Assembly (NCBI GenBank): GCA_945869935.1 | Contig: CAMBSA010000031.1 | Location: forward strand, 1 to 10,347 | Length of the DNA: 10,347 nucleotides | Reading direction: 5' to 3' | Source: Bordetella parapertussis | GTDB taxonomy: Bacteria > Pseudomonadota > Gammaproteobacteria > Burkholderiales > SG8-39 | In this document: positions 8,010 through 10,347 of the stretch, piece after piece | How the letters are laid out: each line of letters opens with the position of its first letter | Numbering within the stretch: the stretch's first letter is position 1 | Program-made: the position numbers and the translations under genes | Notes under the pieces: generated by a model | Database searches by the model: none | What the model was told of the DNA's origin: nothing | Seen by the model: the letters and a program-made list of their open reading frames with translations, nothing else

Positions 8010-8489
8010 TCAAGGCGGTGTGCCGGCGGCCTTTGCGCTTCGTACGATGAAACGGTCAAGCGCGTTTCCGAAGTTGCGCCGGTCGGTCTGGCTGATGCCG
8101 GCCGGGCCGCCACCGTTCACGCCGGCGGCACGCAGCGTGTCGCGCATCGAGTCCATCAGGTCGCGCATCTGCAGCCGCTCGCGGATGGTCTCGGGCGAGA
8201 ACTCCTCGCCGCGGGGGTCGATCGCGTGGCCGCCTTTTTCGATCACTTCCGCGGCAAGCGGGATGTCGGCGGTGATGACGAGGTCGCCTTTTTGCAGTTC
8301 CTTGACGATCCGGTTGTCTGCGACATCGAAGCCGCGCTCGACCTGCACCGAGCGAACGAACCGGGACGCCGGCGTGCGTAGCGGCTGGTTCGCAACCAGC
8401 GTGGTCATCACCTGCGCGCGTTCGGCGGCACGAAACAGAATTTCCTTGATCACCAGCGGACAGGCGTCGGCATCGACCCAGATCTGCAT
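8010..8489 (-). CDS. UPF0178 / DUF188 family protein (YaiI/YqxD type)
   Basis: 159 residues; family members are usually about 150. The N-terminus [20 protein letters not shown] is the family signature, with conserved Asp6, Asp8 and Cys10. Further family sequences are [41 protein letters not shown] and [14 protein letters not shown] near the C-terminus. The fold is related to PIN-like nuclease domains, but no member has a well-established role, so I assign none. I chose the ATG at 8489 because it gives the standard family N-terminus and has GGGAA a few bases upstream; an ATG at 8516 in the same frame would add nine residues not typical of the family. It is codirectional with pelA, 93 bases upstream, but nothing links it functionally to Pel. 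Confidence 0.9.
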   Translation of the reverse strand: MQIWVDADACPLVIKEILFRAAERAQVMTTLVANQPLRTPASRFVRSVQVERGFDVADNRIVKELQKGDLVITADIPLAAEVIEKGGHAIDPRGEEFSPETIRERLQMRDLMDSMRDTLRAAGVNGGGPAGISQTDRRNFGNALDRFIVRSAKAAGTPP

Positions 8490-8638
8490 TGGATTCCCGA
8501 GAAGAAAGTTGAACATTTATTTCAAAAACCCAACAACGGCCCATGAAAGCGGGCGATTTTCGTACAGAAGTAGTTCAAATGTTCCTTCTGCAAGGGCAAG
8601 GCCTCCGGTGGAAGTGTACGCCCTGTCGGCTTCCCGGC

Positions 8639-9679
8639 TTACTCCGGCTTGATCCCCGCGCTCTGGATCAGCCTGCTCCAGGTGGCGGTTTCGGACTGGA
8701 TCACCCGGTCGTAGACGGCGGGCGTGCCGCCTCGAGGCGTGAAGCCGACGCCGATCAGCCGCTCGCGCGTGGCCGGGTCCTGCAGCGCCTTGTTGGCCGC
8801 CGCGTTCAGGCGCTCGAGGATTGCGGGTGGCGTGGCGGCCGGGGCGTTGAGACCCCACCACGAGCCGTTGTCGAATTCGCGGATGGGAAAGCCGACCTCG
8901 TCGAAGGTCGGCAGGTTGGGCAGTGCCGCGAAGCGCTCGGTGCCGGTGATCGCGAGGCCGCGCACCTTGCCCGCGTCGATATGCGGCTTGGTCGAACTCG
9001 GCCCGAGAAACAGCATCGTGACGTGGCCGGCGATCACGTCGTTGAGCGCCGCGCCCGCGCCCTTGTAGGGCACGTGGACTGCGTTGATGCCGGTGGCGCG
9101 CACGAACAGTTCGGCGAGCAGGTGCGGCTGGTTGCCGATGCCGGCCGAGCCGTAGGTGAGCTTGCCGGGTTCGCTCTTGGCGAGTGCCACCAGTTCCTTC
9201 ACGCTGTTGGCTTTCACGCCCGGATTCACCACCAGCGTGAGAGGCTGGTTGGCAAGCAGCGCGACCGGCACGAAATCCTTCTTCGGGTCGTAGGGCATGG
9301 ACTTGAACAGGCTCGGATTCACCGCAAGCCAGATGCCGCCAAGCAGCAGGGTGTGGCCATCGGGCAGGGCGCGCGCCACGGCCTCGGTGCCGATGTTGCC
9401 CGCGGCGCCGACCTTGTTCTCCACCACGACCTTGCCGCCCAGCGCATCGCCGAGGGCGGGTGAGACGAGGCGTGCGAGCGCGTCGGTGCCGGCGCCGGGC
9501 GGGAACGGGACGACGAGCTGGATCACGCGCGCGGGGTAAGCAGCTTGTGCCGCAGTTTGCGCCGCAGTTTGCGCCGCAGTTTGCGCACCTGCGGCGGGTG
9601 CGGCAAGCGCAAGCGCTGCTGCCAAGGCAAGCAGCGTTGAGGTCTTGATCGGGCGTAGCTGCGATTTTGAGTTCGTCAT
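8639..9679 (-). CDS. Bug-family (TctC) periplasmic solute-binding protein
   Basis: 346 residues, of which about 1-32 are a Sec signal peptide (Lys12, a Leu/Ala-rich core, likely cut after AAGA). The mature protein shows the Bug pattern: RVIQLVVPFPPGAGTDALAR (51-70), ENKVGAAGNIG (87-97), LTYGSAGIGNQPHL (174-187), HVPYKG (212-217) and LPNLPTFDEVGFP (about 253-265). Asp66 lies in the loop that in solved Bug structures contacts a ligand carboxylate. Such proteins capture small carboxylates or similar compounds, in some cases for a TctAB membrane transporter. No tctA or tctB is visible, so it is an orphan receptor here; the ligand cannot be read from sequence. GAGGAA eight bases before the ATG supports the start. 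Just after the predicted cleavage site the mature N-terminus carries a three-copy AAQT repeat. Confidence 0.94.
   Translation of the reverse strand: MTNSKSQLRPIKTSTLLALAAALALAAPAAGAQTAAQTAAQTAAQAAYPARVIQLVVPFPPGAGTDALARLVSPALGDALGGKVVVENKVGAAGNIGTEAVARALPDGHTLLLGGIWLAVNPSLFKSMPYDPKKDFVPVALLANQPLTLVVNPGVKANSVKELVALAKSEPGKLTYGSAGIGNQPHLLAELFVRATGINAVHVPYKGAGAALNDVIAGHVTMLFLGPSSTKPHIDAGKVRGLAITGTERFAALPNLPTFDEVGFPIREFDNGSWWGLNAPAATPPAILERLNAAANKALQDPATRERLIGVGFTPRGGTPAVYDRVIQSETATWSRLIQSAGIKPE
9549..9584 (-). repeat. Three perfect 12-bp tandem repeats at the signal peptide/mature junction of the Bug protein
   Basis: On the plus strand GCCGCAGTTTGC occurs three times head to tail without mismatch. 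It encodes QTAA repeats at about residues 33-45, directly after the likely signal peptidase site. The period keeps the frame, so slippage would only change the length of the flexible mature N-terminus. Confidence 0.93.
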
Positions 9680-9961
9680 GGAGCGTCTTCCTCACCCGGT
9701 GTGCGCGCCCTGTGGCCGGACGCTTTGCATTGACAGCTTCAACGGCCGCAACCTACGGAGCCACTGAACAAGGGGGCTACGCCCCCTCGTAACTCCCCCA
9801 TCTCAGAGGGAACGCTGAACCTTCAAGCCTCGAAATTGGACTTGATCAGCGATTCCCTAGGGGTTTGCGGAGTTGAAACGGGATGGGGTTGCAGATCGTC
9901 CGGTTGAGGATGATCTGAGGATTCTTTCTTAAGGTCTGTTTCGCGCCTGCCAGCGCGAGTC
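9680..9961. other. Non-coding stretch upstream of the Bug gene
   Basis: No open frame here has a plausible start, family resemblance or coding-like composition. It should contain the promoter of the Bug gene, but I could not find a -35/-10 pair with convincing spacing. Apart from the ribosome site at 9688-9693 and the palindrome at 9771-9787 I see nothing definable. Confidence 0.6.
9771..9787. repeat. GC-rich perfect palindrome (REP-like)
   Basis: AGGGGGC, a three-base TAC spacer, then GCCCCCT: seven perfect pairs. No T-run follows on either strand, so it is not a typical intrinsic terminator. It resembles short repeated extragenic palindromes, but only one copy is in this window. Confidence 0.6.
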
Positions 9962-9989
9962 ACTTTCTTTTGCTTCGCCAAAAGAAAGT
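9962..9989. repeat. 11-bp perfect stem-loop at the left end of the intergenic repeat region
   Basis: ACTTTCTTTTG pairs perfectly with CAAAAGAAAGT around the six-base loop CTTCGC. The arms are AT-rich, unlike the genes. No T-tract follows on either strand. I recall similar sequence, followed as here by AACCAAAGAAAAGGCGACC, recurring between genes in beta- and gammaproteobacteria, but this is memory, not a search. Confidence 0.75.
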
Positions 9990-10059
9990 AACCAAAGAAA
10001 AGGCGACCCGCAGTCTGGGTCCCTGCGCTTCGCTTCGGGCAACTTGCGGTGCTCGAAGT

Positions 10060-10124
10060 CAGCGGAATTTTTAGAAACTAGTCTTCTTCGCAGCCGTCGG
10101 ACATCTAAAAATTTATTTCCGCTG
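10060..10124 (+). repeat. Bulged stem-loop, left copy
   Basis: CAGCGG (10060-10065) pairs with CCGCTG (10119-10124), and AATTTTTAGA (10066-10075) with TCTAAAAATT (10104-10113). A five-base bulge (10114-10118) lies on the 3' side and a 28-base loop in between. The loop starts AACTAG and ends GTCGGACA. Confidence 0.8.
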
Positions 10125-10255
10125 CCTCCTGCGCTCCTCAGCCCAGCCAGGACGGGGTTTGGAGAAAAAGACAAATTCAAATACCGCAGCTCTTGGCTGT
10201 TCTCCGAGTCCATGACACCCCCCGTCCTGGCTGGGCTTGAAAAAGTTGGAGGAGA

Positions 10256-10314
10256 CGGATTAAAAAATCTAGATGTCCGACGACAGCGAAGCTGGCTAGT
10301 TTCTAGATTTTCCG
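10256..10314 (-). repeat. Bulged stem-loop, right copy (opposite orientation)
   Basis: Read on the minus strand, CGG then AAAATCTAGA (10311-10302) pairs with TCTAGATTTT (10273-10264), followed by a five-base bulge (10263-10259) and CCG. Beyond one mismatch, GGAG and CTCC extend the stem. The loop is 28 bases, as in the left copy, and matches it at 23 of 28 positions. Confidence 0.8.
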
Positions 10315-10347
10315 GCTCCTTCAGCTTTTTCAAGGAACCGCGAAGCG

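Larger units (their letters stand above)
10026..10347. repeat. Large inverted duplication (two about 100-130 base copies around a 62-base centre)
   Basis: The left copy (10026-10157) and the reverse complement of the right copy (10220-10347) share the same order of parts. These are CGCTTCGC, a short hairpin, a bulged stem-loop with the loop start AACTAG and loop end GTCGGACA, a CCTCC stretch, and AGCCCAGCCAGGACGGGG. The last block is an 18-bp perfect inverted repeat (10140-10157 with 10220-10237). The centre (10158-10219) has its own pairing, GGAGAA (10161-10166) with TTCTCC (10200-10205) and CAGC with GCTG inside it. The right copy reaches the window edge, so the element may be longer. Its function and mode of spread are unknown to me. 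Confidence 0.85.

Noticed and set aside
8010-8516. Longer start (ATG at 8516) for the DUF188 protein
   Set aside because: The extra residues MFNFLLGNP are not part of the usual family N-terminus, which begins at [11 protein letters not shown], and the later ATG has the better ribosome site.
8517-9695. 392-codon minus-strand frame overlapping the Bug gene and running 120 bases past it
   Set aside because: Most of it is an out-of-frame shadow of the Bug gene. The tail beyond the Bug stop (ending PLSWAVVGFLK) reads like protein, but it is short, has no start of its own and matches no family I know.
9962-9989. Hairpin read as a transcription terminator
   Set aside because: No T-rich tract follows the stem on either strand, and no gene ends just before it within the window.
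9929-10333. Open frame of 134 codons on the minus strand across the intergenic repeat
   Set aside because: It runs through the hairpin and both copies of the inverted duplication, so its sequence is dictated by the repeat. It has no protein-family resemblance, and such frames are a known annotation artefact of intergenic repeats.

Overview
The window comes from a GC-rich Gram-negative bacterium, most likely a betaproteobacterium of the Burkholderiales or a close relative. The reasons are the high GC content of the genes, a periplasmic Bug/TctC-type solute receptor standing alone (a family greatly expanded in Burkholderiales), and an intergenic repeat of a kind I recall from beta- and gammaproteobacterial genomes. 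All six gene segments lie on the minus strand, so the biological reading direction is from right to left.

Right part (9680-10347): about 670 bases without a credible gene. It holds a short GC-rich palindrome, a perfect 11-bp hairpin, and from about 10026 to the window edge a large inverted duplication. The two copies of that duplication each fold into the same bulged stem-loop, and their sequence differences are compensated across the stem. Middle right (8010-9679): a tripartite tricarboxylate transporter substrate-binding protein (Bug family), then a UPF0178/DUF188 (YaiI/YqxD) protein.

Left part (1-7916): the first four genes of a pel exopolysaccharide operon in canonical order. They are pelA (periplasmic hydrolase/deacetylase), pelB (TPR scaffold plus outer-membrane porin), pelC (outer-membrane lipoprotein ring) and pelD (inner-membrane c-di-GMP receptor, cut by the window edge). 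pelA and pelB overlap by 38 bases, and pelB-pelC and pelC-pelD are separated by only 13 and 60 bases, so they are presumably one transcript. pelE, pelF and pelG would be expected just left of the window. In the known pathway, PelD/E/F/G make and translocate the polymer across the inner membrane, PelA trims and deacetylates it in the periplasm, PelB's TPR region guides PelA and the polymer, and PelC with the PelB barrel forms the exit.

The main anomaly is inside pelB. A single in-frame TAG at 2303-2305 separates the TPR scaffold from the porin barrel, with PelB-like sequence continuing in the same frame on both sides. As read, the export pore would not be made as part of PelB, which predicts a broken Pel secretion system, a recoding event, or a sequence error. 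Two genes also carry three-copy 12-bp in-frame tandem repeats.
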